NCBI RefSeq assembly: GCF_026340095.1
Contig: NZ_JAPEPO010000002.1
Coordinates: forward strand, 1,178,001-1,242,000
Source of the DNA: Streptomyces sp. NBC_01446
Lineage (GTDB): Bacteria > Actinomycetota > Actinomycetes > Streptomycetales > Streptomycetaceae
DNA length: 64,000 bases
Direction: 5' to 3'
A program made the translations under genes and the position numbers. The notes beneath the pieces are model-generated. The model worked only from the letters and a program-made list of their open reading frames with translations, was not told the DNA's origin and searched no databases. This document shows, piece after piece, positions 8,204 to 15,560 of the stretch. How positions within the stretch are numbered: position 1 is the first letter of the stretch; each line of letters starts with the position of its first letter.

Positions 8204-8744
8204 GACGGACGCGAACGAACTCACGGTGCGCCTGCGTGCTGAAGCCGACCTGCCCCGCTGCGTCGAGGCCCTCGCCGGGGTCCAGGCGGCCGACCGCTAT
8301 CCGGTGGACTGGCCCGCCGACCCGGCGGGCTGGCTGACTCCCCACGGCATGACCGACGCCTGGGTCGTCGTGGCGAGCGCCGATGTCGTCGGGCACATGG
8401 CGCTCACCCCGCCAGGACTCGCCCTGGCCACGGCCACCGGGCTGCCCGAGCGGCGCCTGCTGGCCGTCGCGCGGCTCTTCGTCAGCACGTGCGCCCGACG
8501 ACGCGGAGTGGCTGCGCTGCTGCTCGACCGGGCGATCGAGACCGGCGCGGCGCGCGGACAGACACCGGTCCTGGAGGTCGAGACGGCCGCGAGCGCCGCC
8601 ATCGGACTGTACGAGCGCGCGGGCTGGCGCCACGTCGGCACGTCCACCGCCGACTGGACGACCGCCGACGGCCGGCTCGCCCGGATGCGAGCGTACGTCG
8701 CCCCTGCGGTTCCCCTGAACTCCTCGCGTTCCAACTGCTCCTGA
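8202..8744 (+). CDS. GNAT family N-acetyltransferase
   Basis: Protein of 180 residues. The acetyl-CoA-binding pattern is visible as VARLFVSTCARRRGVAALLLDRAIE (motif A, R-R-G-V), and LEVETAASAAIGLYERAGWRHVG is the usual C-terminal motif B. Substrate unknown. The GTG at 8202 was chosen because family-like sequence (TDANELTVRLRAEADLPRC) starts there; upstream in-frame codons belong to the tandem repeat array. Ribosome-binding sequence is weak (GGATCCCCGGC). Confidence 0.85.
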   Translation: MTDANELTVRLRAEADLPRCVEALAGVQAADRYPVDWPADPAGWLTPHGMTDAWVVVASADVVGHMALTPPGLALATATGLPERRLLAVARLFVSTCARRRGVAALLLDRAIETGAARGQTPVLEVETAASAAIGLYERAGWRHVGTSTADWTTADGRLARMRAYVAPAVPLNSSRSNCS

Positions 8745-8862
8745 CGGCACATCAGGCAGTCGCCCGAACTTCGAGACCGGCCCATCGGTCACCCTTGCCG
8801 GGCCACCGTCAGACACGGCTCCGACCGAGATCAGGACCCGAAGCCGCGGCAACGGACAAACC

Positions 8863-8892
8863 TTGACATCCGTTCGACCGGCTCTCTACGGT
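8863..8892 (+). promoter_or_regulatory. promoter of cupin gene (gap 8745-9046)
   Basis: TTGACA (8863-8868), an 18-nt spacer and TACGGT (8887-8892) make a good SigA-type promoter, giving a leader of roughly 150 nt before the ATG at 9047. The rest of the 302-bp gap between the GNAT and cupin genes shows no coding sequence, repeat or hairpin that I can support. Confidence 0.6.
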
Positions 8893-9046
8893 CGGCCGTG
8901 GATCTTGAGCGTTCACGGCACGGCACCGAGCGAGCCGGAACTCCCTGGCCCCCGTCGTCATCGGCACCCACCACACCGGCCCGCGCACCGCCCCAAACGC
9001 CGGACCACCGCCGACGGCCCGCCCACGACGAGCAGGACTGACTGCC

Positions 9047-9568
9047 ATGGCCACACCTTCACACCCCGGCGACTCCCCCGAGCGCGACGCGTTCCACCCC
9101 GACCTCCCGGACCATGACACACCGCTGCCACTGCGCGCCCGGCTCCACCACATCCGCGCGGGCGAACTGGACGGCGACACCGCGCAGACCAGCGGCATGC
9201 GGCGGTTCGCGGCGATCAGCGGCAGCAGGGTCGGCTCCGAGCGCATCTGGATGGGCCAGACACACGTGGCCCCCGACACCGCCTCCTCCAACCACCACCA
9301 CGGGGCGTCGGAGACGGCGATCCATGTCGTGAAGGGCCACCCGGAGTTCGTGTTCCTGGACGACTCCACGGGCACTCCCGAAGAGGTCCGGCTCCGCACG
9401 GCACCCGGCGACTACATCTTCGTGCCGCCCTACGTCCCGCACCGCGAGGAGAACCCGAGCCCGGACGAGGAGGCGGTCGTGGTGATCGCCCGCAGCACGC
9501 AGGAGGCGATCGTCGTCAACCTCCCGGAGCTGTACGTACTCGACCAGGATTCACCGACGGGGAACTGA
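9047..9568 (+). CDS. cupin domain-containing protein
   Basis: Protein of 173 residues with a single cupin barrel. The metal motif is recognisable as SSNHHHGASETAIHVVKG and the second conserved block as APGDYIFVPPYVPHREENPS, supplying His/Glu ligands typical of these small barrels. The N-terminus is hydrophilic and no signal peptide is seen. Function may be enzymatic (small-molecule dioxygenase or isomerase) or sensory; nothing nearby tells which. Its own promoter lies at 8863-8892. Confidence 0.8.
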   Translation: MATPSHPGDSPERDAFHPDLPDHDTPLPLRARLHHIRAGELDGDTAQTSGMRRFAAISGSRVGSERIWMGQTHVAPDTASSNHHHGASETAIHVVKGHPEFVFLDDSTGTPEEVRLRTAPGDYIFVPPYVPHREENPSPDEEAVVVIARSTQEAIVVNLPELYVLDQDSPTGN

Positions 9569-9631
9569 CACCACTCCACCGCCACCGTCGCATGAGCGGT
9601 TCGGCGCGGGGGTGAGCCCGTAGTTTCAAGC

Positions 9632-9659
9632 GCCATCGGGGCAGCACCGCTCCGATGGC
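9632..9659 (+). terminator. hairpin between convergent cupin and ArsR genes
   Basis: GCCATCGG (9632-9639) pairs with CCGATGGC (9652-9659) around a 12-nt loop. A second hairpin, CGCCCCCT (9673-9680) with AGGGGGCG (9688-9695), overlaps the 3' end of the regulator gene and can serve the opposite strand. Confidence 0.55.
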
Positions 9660-9679
9660 AACCGGGCCTTCACGCCCCC

Positions 9680-10060
9680 TCACCCCAAGGGGGCGGTCCC
9701 ACTGCGCGCGGCGGACGGGGATCCGAGGTGATGGTCCGCGAGGTTCAGCGCCTCGCTCACCAGGCGTCGCAGATGCCCGTCGGGCAGCGCGTAGACCATG
9801 CGGCGCCCCTCCTTGCGGGCGGTCACCAGGCCCGCGAGACGGAGTTTCGCCAGGTGCTGGCTGACGGCGGGGCGGGCCGCGCCGCACGTCTCGGTGAGCG
9901 TCGTGACATCCGCCTCGCCCCTGCCGAGCGTGTGGAGCAGCACGAGACGGGTGCGGTCGGCGAGGAGGCCGAGGAGGTCGGCGGCGTAGGCAAGCTGCTC
10001 GTCGCTCGGATCTCGCGGGTGCGCACCGTGCGCAGGCGATAGGTGCATGCGTGCGCTCAT
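9680..10060 (-). CDS. ArsR/SmtB family metalloregulator
   Basis: Protein of 126 residues with the ArsR winged helix: LADRTRLVLLHTLGRGEADVT, then the recognition helix AARPAVSQHLAKLRLAGLV and the wing ARKEGRRMVYAL. A metal-sensing site is not obvious, but the N-terminus and C-terminus contain His residues (MHLSPAHGAHP; NLADHHLG). Starts at 10060 or 10048 are possible; the -10 of this strand lies just upstream, so the message may be leaderless. It is divergent from a CDF exporter, the classic pairing in which the apo-repressor blocks the exporter until metal binds. Confidence 0.87.
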   Translation of the reverse strand: MSARMHLSPAHGAHPRDPSDEQLAYAADLLGLLADRTRLVLLHTLGRGEADVTTLTETCGAARPAVSQHLAKLRLAGLVTARKEGRRMVYALPDGHLRRLVSEALNLADHHLGSPSAARSGTAPLG

Positions 10061-10073
10061 ACGCACATAATGG
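10051..10073. promoter_or_regulatory. overlapping divergent promoters with GTGCG/CGCAC operator
   Basis: CATAAT (10066-10071) is a good -10 for the CDF gene, and its complement gives CATTAT (10073-10068) as -10 for the regulator, so both promoters share the same bases. GTGCG (10051-10055) and CGCAC (10062-10066) form a short inverted repeat next to them, a likely ArsR operator that would silence both directions. Confidence 0.5.
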
Positions 10074-10166
10074 AACGGGACGCCTTCCGGTGTCCAGCAC
10101 GGTCCCGATCCCACAGCCTCCAACCTGCGACCTCCGAACTCCGCCCCGTCCAGGAAGGCCCGACTC

Positions 10167-11246
10167 TTGAGCCCTCAGCACGGACACGCACCCCACGACG
10201 GCCCGCATCACCACGGCGACGGTCACCACCACGGCCACGACCACGGCCCCGCGCCGTCGGCGGCCCGGTGGCGGCACCGGCTCGCGCACGTCCTCACCCC
10301 GCACTCCCACGAAACCGCCGACAAGACCGACCGGGCGCTCGAAGCCTCGGCCCGGGGCCTGCGTGCCCTGTGGATCTCGCTGGCCGTGCTGGGCGTGACC
10401 GCGGCGGCCCAGGCGGTCGTCGTCGTCCTCTCGGGCTCGGTCGCGCTGCTCGGCGACACGGTCCACAACGCGGCGGACGCCCTCACCGCGCTGCCGCTCG
10501 GCGTCGCCTTCGTCCTGGGCCGGCGGGCCGCCAACCGCCGCTTCACCTACGGATACGGACGCGCCGAGGACATCGCCGGGCTCGTCATCGTCCTGACCAT
10601 CGCCGCCTCCGCGGCCTTCGCCGCCTGGACAGCGGTCGACCGGCTCATCGACCCGCGCGACATCACGTACCTGCCGGCCGTGGCCGCGGCCGCCGTGATC
10701 GGGTTCCTCGGAAACGAATGGGTCGCCCGCTACCGCATCCGCGTCGGCCGTGACATCGGCTCCGCGGCGCTGGTCGCCGACGGACTGCACGCGCGTACGG
10801 ACGGGTTCACCTCGCTCGCCGTTCTCATCGGGGCGGGCGGCGCCGCCGTCGGCTGGCGGCTCGCCGACCCGCTCGTGGGACTGGCCATCACCGCCGCCAT
10901 CCTTCTGGTGCTGCGCGACGCCTGCCGCGAGGTCTTCCGGCGTGTGATGGACGCCGTCGACCCGGCCGTCGTCGACAGCGCCGAGCACGCCCTGAAACAG
11001 GTCCCCGGCGTGCTGGCCGTCGGCGAACTGCGGATGCGCTGGATCGGGCACCGGCTGCGCGCCGAGGTCGCCATCGTCGTCGACGGCGCGCTCAGCGTGC
11101 GAGCCGCCCACGAGGTCGCGGTCGCCGCCGAGCACGCCCTGCTGCACGCCGTCCCCAAGCTCACCGGCGCGCTCGTGCACGCCGACCCTGCGCCCGACCC
11201 CGGCGCACCCGACCCGCACGCGGTACTCGCCCACCACTCCGCGTAG
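10167..11246 (+). CDS. cation diffusion facilitator (zinc/cobalt-type exporter)
   Basis: Protein of 359 residues. A His-rich N-terminal tail (residues 4-27, with HHHGDGHHHGHDHG) is followed by six hydrophobic segments and a cytosolic C-terminal domain. The transport-site residues are in GDTVHNAADA (second helix) and DGLHARTDGF (fifth helix), the HxxxD pattern favouring zinc-type metals. It exports divalent cations in exchange for protons. The TTG start at 10167 is supported by AGGAAGG (10152-10158). Control by the divergent ArsR gene is likely. Confidence 0.9.
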   Translation: MSPQHGHAPHDGPHHHGDGHHHGHDHGPAPSAARWRHRLAHVLTPHSHETADKTDRALEASARGLRALWISLAVLGVTAAAQAVVVVLSGSVALLGDTVHNAADALTALPLGVAFVLGRRAANRRFTYGYGRAEDIAGLVIVLTIAASAAFAAWTAVDRLIDPRDITYLPAVAAAAVIGFLGNEWVARYRIRVGRDIGSAALVADGLHARTDGFTSLAVLIGAGGAAVGWRLADPLVGLAITAAILLVLRDACREVFRRVMDAVDPAVVDSAEHALKQVPGVLAVGELRMRWIGHRLRAEVAIVVDGALSVRAAHEVAVAAEHALLHAVPKLTGALVHADPAPDPGAPDPHAVLAHHSA

Positions 11247-11300
11247 AGACCCTGGAGCTTCGCCCCCCTGCCCAACAGGGCACTCACAGGCACCGCTTAA

Positions 11301-11314
11301 CATCACCGGTGATG
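11301..11314. promoter_or_regulatory. palindrome across start of the 151-aa protein gene
   Basis: CATCACCGGTGATG is a perfect 14-bp palindrome that contains both possible start codons (GTG 11309, ATG 11312). It could be a regulator site or an RNA hairpin hiding the start. Confidence 0.35.
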
Positions 11315-11764
11315 ACCGGAAGCAGGACGCAGCGTGCGGGGCGCGGCGCGTGGTGGGCCACGCGGATCGCGGCGCTCTGCCCTGCCCTGAGCGTGCTGCT
11401 CGCGGCGCTGGTGATGTGCCTGGGCCCCGCGGCCCACGGCACCGATGACACCGCGGACGGCTCCCTTCCCACGGTGACCTCAGTCACGGCCGGCAGCGCG
11501 ACTCAGCATCATGCGCGATCCGCGTACCCGCACGCGGTGGAGACCGTCGCGCGCCGGGGCGACTGCCCGGCCGGGGACAGGTGCTGCGACCCGGTCTCCC
11601 GGGGCATACGCGCCGTGCTCTCCGCTCCCGGCCAGCCGCATCCGGCGGTGCTGCCCCGGATGCCCGCCGCCGCGTTGCCGGACGCCCCGCCCCCGAGCCC
11701 CTCGGGCCTCCCGCCCTCCGGCACCGCCCCTGATCTCCACGTCCTCCAGATTCAGCGGACCTAG
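11309..11764 (+). CDS. secreted/membrane protein of unknown function
   Basis: Protein of 151 residues (GTG 11309; ATG 11312 equally possible). It has a signal-like N-terminus, RAGRGAWW then a hydrophobic stretch ALCPALSVLLAALVMCLGPA at about residues 24-43, and a Pro/Ala-rich tail. A cysteine cluster GDCPAGDRCCDP could bind metal or form disulfides. Similar small proteins occur next to DUF305/DUF3105 genes in Streptomyces. I do not recognise a defined domain. It lies between the CDF exporter and the DUF3105 gene on the same strand. Confidence 0.6.
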   Translation: MMTGSRTQRAGRGAWWATRIAALCPALSVLLAALVMCLGPAAHGTDDTADGSLPTVTSVTAGSATQHHARSAYPHAVETVARRGDCPAGDRCCDPVSRGIRAVLSAPGQPHPAVLPRMPAAALPDAPPPSPSGLPPSGTAPDLHVLQIQRT

Positions 11765-11892
11765 GCCGATGTCGGGCCGGCACGGGCGCTCATCGCCCCG
11801 CCGTGCCGCAGCGCGCTCGCGCACACCACGACATCAGCCGTCCCGCAGAACCGCCGCGCCACGACACCGCGCGGCGGCGAGGAGTCATACCC

Positions 11893-12549
11893 ATGAGCAG
11901 AACCGGCAAGAAGGCAGCGGCCACCGCACGCAAGGCCCGTATCGACGAGATGCGCCGCGCCCAGCAGGTCCGCGACCGGCGCAACCGCATCATCACCGTC
12001 ACGCTCAGCACGGTCATCGTCGCCGGGCTCGTCGGCTTCGGCGCGTACGCCATCGACAGCGCGAACGACAAGGACGAGCAGCAGACAGCCGCGGCGAAGG
12101 AGCCCGTGCGGGGCGAGAAGAGCTGGGACGCGAAGAAGCTCGGCCGCAACCACGTCGCCAAGGCCGTCACCTACAAGATGAACCCACCCGTCGGCGGGGA
12201 CCACAACCAGGCCTGGATGACCTGCGACGGCACCGTCTACACCAAGGCCATACCGAACGAGAACGCCGTGCACTCGCTCGAACACGGCGCGGTCTGGGTG
12301 ACGTACAACGGCAAGGCCGGTGACGCCGACGTCGCGAAGCTCGGCGAGAAGGTCGCCAAGACCCCCTACTCGCTGATGAGTCCGGTCGACGACCAGGCCG
12401 GTCCGATCATGCTGTCCGCGTGGGGCCACCAGCTCACCGTCGACAAGGCCTCGGACCCACGGGTCGGGCAGTTCTTCACCAAGTACGTGCAGGGTGCGCA
12501 GACGCCCGAGCCCGGCGCCGCCTGCACCAACGGTCTGGAGGGGAGCTGA
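11893..12549 (+). CDS. DUF3105 membrane-anchored protein
   Basis: Protein of 218 residues. A basic N-terminus (KKAAATARKARIDEMRRAQQ) precedes one transmembrane helix (about 34-54), and the rest is extracytoplasmic. The DUF3105 core is clear: NPPVGGDHNQAWMTCDG, then NAVHSLEHGAVWVTYNG with conserved His residues and a C-terminal cysteine (GAACTNG). The function of the family is unknown. The ATG at 11893 follows GGCGAGGAG. The stop overlaps the DUF305 start by one base (TGATG), so the two are co-translated and probably act together outside the membrane. Confidence 0.85.
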   Translation: MSRTGKKAAATARKARIDEMRRAQQVRDRRNRIITVTLSTVIVAGLVGFGAYAIDSANDKDEQQTAAAKEPVRGEKSWDAKKLGRNHVAKAVTYKMNPPVGGDHNQAWMTCDGTVYTKAIPNENAVHSLEHGAVWVTYNGKAGDADVAKLGEKVAKTPYSLMSPVDDQAGPIMLSAWGHQLTVDKASDPRVGQFFTKYVQGAQTPEPGAACTNGLEGS

Positions 12550-13253
12550 TGACGGCGTCGACGGACACCGCCGGGTCCGGCGAGGCCGCCGGACGTCCGG
12601 CCCCCGTCCGGCTGCTCTTCGTCGGCGCGGCCGTCCTCGTCGCCCTCGCCCTGACCCTGTGGGTCCTGGCCACCCCGGGCAGTGGCGCGGGGAAGCCGGC
12701 GCCGGCCGAGCCGCCGGCCGTCGGCTCGGCGGACGCCGGGTTCGCCCGGGACATGGCCGTCCATCATCAGCAGGCGGTGGAGATGTCGTTCGTCGTCCGC
12801 GACCGCACGGACGACGAGGAGGTGCGCCGGCTCGCCTACGACATCGCCAACACCCAGGCCAACCAGCGCGGCATGCTGCTGGGCCTGCTCGACCTGTGGG
12901 GGCTGCCGAAGGTCTCGCCGGACGGCGGTTACATGGCGTGGATGGGCGGCAGTCACGCGCATGACCACGGGGACGACGGAATCGCCGCGAAGGACGGCGC
13001 GCTCATGCCGGGAATGGCCACCGACACCGAGCTCGACCGGCTGCGCAAGGCCAAGGGCAAGGACGCCGAGGTGCTGTACCTCCAGTTGATGACGGCACAT
13101 CACATGGGCGGCGTCGACATGGCGAACGCCTGCGCCACGCAGTGCGAGGTCCCGGTGGAACGGCGGCTCGCGCAGGGCATGGTCGACGCGCAGGAGTCGG
13201 AGATGAGGCTCATGGCCGACCTGCTGCGGGCGCGCGGTTCCTCGCCTCGCTGA
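12549..13253 (+). CDS. DUF305 membrane-anchored protein
   Basis: Protein of 234 residues with one N-terminal transmembrane helix (about 21-44) and a four-helix, ferritin-like DUF305 domain. Signature segments are FARDMAVHHQQAVEM and LMTAHHMGGVDMANAC, rich in His, Met and Glu suited to metal binding; a His/Asp loop (SHAHDHGDDG) lies between. The family is often linked to copper handling. It is coupled to the upstream DUF3105 gene and followed by a clear terminator, so the three-gene row ends here. The nearby ArsR-CDF pair supports a metal theme (inference). Confidence 0.87.
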   Translation: MTASTDTAGSGEAAGRPAPVRLLFVGAAVLVALALTLWVLATPGSGAGKPAPAEPPAVGSADAGFARDMAVHHQQAVEMSFVVRDRTDDEEVRRLAYDIANTQANQRGMLLGLLDLWGLPKVSPDGGYMAWMGGSHAHDHGDDGIAAKDGALMPGMATDTELDRLRKAKGKDAEVLYLQLMTAHHMGGVDMANACATQCEVPVERRLAQGMVDAQESEMRLMADLLRARGSSPR

Positions 13254-13261
13254 CGCGGGTG

Positions 13262-13289
13262 GGGCCGTCCTGCCGACCACGGACGGCCC
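13262..13289 (+). terminator. hairpin terminator after DUF305 gene
   Basis: GGGCCGTCC (13262-13270) and GGACGGCCC (13281-13289) form a perfect 9-bp stem around a 10-nt loop, eight bases after the stop codon. Confidence 0.7.
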
Positions 13290-13369
13290 GCCGGGGCACT
13301 GTCAGAATGGCCGTGCCCCGCCCCGCCCGATCTCGTCCTGCCCCATCCCGTCCCGGCAGAAGGCCCCCC

Positions 13370-14113
13370 ATGACGACGATCATCGACTCGCAGGACCCCC
13401 TCGCCGTCGCGGTCACGCAGGCGATCCGCCAGGGTGACGTACCGGGCCTGCGTCACCTGCTCGCCGAGAACCCGGGGCTCGCCTCCGCCAGGATCGCGGA
13501 GACCGCCCGCCCGGACTGCTCCGGGATCCGCACGCTGCTGCACGTCGCGACCGACTGGCCCGGTCACTTCCCCAACGGTCCGCAGATTCTCGCCGCCCTG
13601 GTGGAGGCAGGGGCGGACCCCGACACGCGTTTCTCCGGCGCGCACACCGAGACCCCGCTGCACTGGGCAGCGAGCAATGACGACGTCGCCGCCGTCGACG
13701 CCCTTGTCGCGGCAGGCGCGGACATCGAGGCGCCGGGCGCGGTGATCGGCGACGGCACTCCTCTCTCCGACGCCTGCGCCTTCGGGCAGTGGCGCGCGGC
13801 GTTCCGGCTCGTCGAGCACGGCGCCCGCGTCCCCTTCGAGGAGGCCGCGTCGCTCGGTCTGCTCGACCAGGTCGAGGCCTGCGCGACCGCCGGGGAACCT
13901 CCGACGCCGGAGAAGCTGTCCAGCGCGTTCTGGTGCGCCTGCCACGGCGGCCGCCTGGCCACCGCCCTGTACCTGTACGGACTGGGGGCCGATCCCGACC
14001 GTGTCGGATACGGCGACAGGACGCCCCTGGACATCGCGCGCGAGCAGAACGCCACGGACGTCGTCGAGTGGCTCTCCGCTGTCACCGCGAAGCCGTTGGG
14101 TGACTCTGCGTAG
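13370..14113 (+). CDS. ankyrin repeat domain-containing protein
   Basis: Protein of 247 residues. At least three ankyrin-like units are visible: TLLHVATDWPGHFPNGPQILAALVEAGADPD (broken by an insertion), ETPLHWAASNDDVAAVDALVAAGADIE and the last unit ending RTPLDIAREQNATDVVEWL. Such repeats serve as protein-binding scaffolds. No signal peptide or enzymatic domain is seen. It has an ATG start with AGAAGG upstream and stands alone between the DUF305 terminator and the cyclic-nucleotide-binding gene. Partner unknown. Confidence 0.82.
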   Translation: MTTIIDSQDPLAVAVTQAIRQGDVPGLRHLLAENPGLASARIAETARPDCSGIRTLLHVATDWPGHFPNGPQILAALVEAGADPDTRFSGAHTETPLHWAASNDDVAAVDALVAAGADIEAPGAVIGDGTPLSDACAFGQWRAAFRLVEHGARVPFEEAASLGLLDQVEACATAGEPPTPEKLSSAFWCACHGGRLATALYLYGLGADPDRVGYGDRTPLDIAREQNATDVVEWLSAVTAKPLGDSA

Positions 14114-14203
14114 TTCCCGTGATTCGGTGCCGCCCCCGGGGTGCTCAATCGGCCCGTGGCGGCTCCAATGGAAGGTGGGGAACCTCGGCGAGGAGGCCTG
14201 TCC

Positions 14204-14659
14204 ATGACGAACGCGACGCGACTGCTGCCCGCTCTTCCTCACGAGCACCGCGAGCGGCTGATGACGCTCGCCCAGGAGGTGACGTTCGAAGAGGACGAGC
14301 GGATCTTCGAGGAGGGCCACATCGCGGACCGGTTCTGGGTCGTGCGCTCAGGCGCGGTCTCACTGGACCATCAGGTCACCGAACACAAGCGGGTGACCGT
14401 CGCCTCGCTGGGCGCGGGTGATCTGCTGGGCTGGTCATGGCTGTTCCCGCCGCACCAGTGGGACTTCGGGGCCGAGGCGTTCAGCCCCGTGCGCGCCTAC
14501 GAGTTCGACGCGCAGGCGGTGCGCAACCTCTGCGAGGCCGATCCCGCGCTGGGCATGTCCCTGATCCGCACCGTCGCCGAGATCCTCGCGTACCGGCTCG
14601 GGGCGACACGCGCCAAGCTCATGGAGCAGTACTCCATCCACCGGACGCAGCCGATCTGA
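14204..14659 (+). CDS. cyclic nucleotide-binding domain protein
   Basis: Protein of 151 residues formed almost entirely by a Crp-type effector domain: EVTFEEDERIFEEGHIADRFWVVRSGAVSL (beta-roll start), GAGDLLGWSWLFPP in place of the phosphate-binding cassette, and a final helix. No helix-turn-helix follows, so this is a single-domain sensor and not a DNA-binding Crp. The cassette departs from the classic GE-x-ALL-x-R pattern, so cAMP binding is doubtful. AGGAGG (14191-14196) gives a strong start at 14204. Confidence 0.8.
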   Translation: MTNATRLLPALPHEHRERLMTLAQEVTFEEDERIFEEGHIADRFWVVRSGAVSLDHQVTEHKRVTVASLGAGDLLGWSWLFPPHQWDFGAEAFSPVRAYEFDAQAVRNLCEADPALGMSLIRTVAEILAYRLGATRAKLMEQYSIHRTQPI

Positions 14660-14726
14660 CGGCTCCCCGCCCCCTTGCCTACCCCGGGCCGCCTGTGAAC
14701 GCCTCGATAAGAACCTGTCGGATCTG

Positions 14727-14785
14727 TTGACGGCCCCCACCCCCGGCGATATGAATCCCTGCACATAGGTGATTGTGCACATAGG
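14727..14785 (+). promoter_or_regulatory. padR promoter with direct repeats
   Basis: TTGACG (14727-14732), a 17-nt spacer and TATGAA (14750-14755) form a strong promoter. TGCACATAGG occurs twice in direct orientation (14760-14769 and 14776-14785), 16 bp apart, straddling the expected transcription start. This is a good candidate operator for the PadR-type product encoded from 14796. Confidence 0.55.
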
Positions 14786-14795
14786 GGTGAGGGTC

Positions 14796-15407
14796 GTGAA
14801 GTTCGAGTACGTTCTGCTCGCGCTGCTGTCGTACCGCCCGTTCAGCGGGTACGACCTGCGCAAGTGGGTGGATACAGAAGGGCAGTTCCTCCGTTCGCGC
14901 GCCCATCACAGCCAGATCTACCGGCTGCTCGGGCGCATGGTCGACGACGGTTGGGTGGCGTACGAGGTCGATCCGCGCGAGGGCCGGCCGGACGCGAAGG
15001 TGTACCGGCTGACGCCACGGGGGCGCGACGTCCTGATGGAGTGGGTGCGCTCCCCGTACGACCCGCCCAGCCGCTTCCAGGACGCCGACTTCCTGGCCCG
15101 GTTCAGCTTCGCCGCCCCGCTCGACAAGGACGCGGCGATCCGGCTGATCAGGACCGAACTCACTTACCGGCGCGCCCAGATCGCCGGCAACCGCGACCGC
15201 GACCGGCACATCGCATTCGAGAACCCGCTGCCCGAGCTGGACCAGGACCTCGCGCGCGAGATCAGCGACGAGCTGCACGCATACGGCGCCTCGTCCGTCG
15301 ACCGCTGGGTGGCTTGGCTCGAAGGAATGCTGCGGCGCCTGGAGACCGGACGACGGGAGTCCGAAGGCCTTACACCTCCGAAGCAGCAGACAGGGGACGC
15401 CGCTTGA
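14796..15407 (+). CDS. PadR family transcriptional regulator
   Basis: Protein of 203 residues. The N-terminal winged helix starts VKFEYVLLALLSYRPFSGYDL and includes HHSQIYRLLGRMVDDGWVAYE and the wing VYRLTPRGRDVL; the C-terminal half is the Vir-type dimerisation helix region (DKDAAIRLIRTELTYRRAQI). The GTG at 14796 begins the domain and is preceded by GGGGTGAGGG. A TnpB insertion begins at its stop codon and separates it from the sulfatase gene, which it may once have controlled directly (inference). Confidence 0.87.
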   Translation: MKFEYVLLALLSYRPFSGYDLRKWVDTEGQFLRSRAHHSQIYRLLGRMVDDGWVAYEVDPREGRPDAKVYRLTPRGRDVLMEWVRSPYDPPSRFQDADFLARFSFAAPLDKDAAIRLIRTELTYRRAQIAGNRDRDRHIAFENPLPELDQDLAREISDELHAYGASSVDRWVAWLEGMLRRLETGRRESEGLTPPKQQTGDAA

Positions 15408-15560
15408 CGCTCCCCTCCCTGAAGGGAGGGGATCCTTACGGCTCGCGCCGTGAGGTTTCCTGTTTCATCGCCGACTGCCCGCCCGGAGAGCTCCGTTGAG
15501 GTCTTACACCAGCTCCGCAGGCTGTAACCGCCCGCCCGGCGGCCAGAAGGTTCTTCGCTG
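15405..15560 (-). ncRNA. candidate omega RNA overlapping tnpB 3' end
   Basis: In this family the guide RNA scaffold is formed by the 3' end of tnpB plus the right end of the element, and the guide is the flanking chromosomal sequence. Here the scaffold would include the right-end hairpin at 15432-15411, and the guide would read out of the element into the 3' end of padR (left of about 15404). The boundaries are inferred from the family, not from expression data. Confidence 0.4.
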
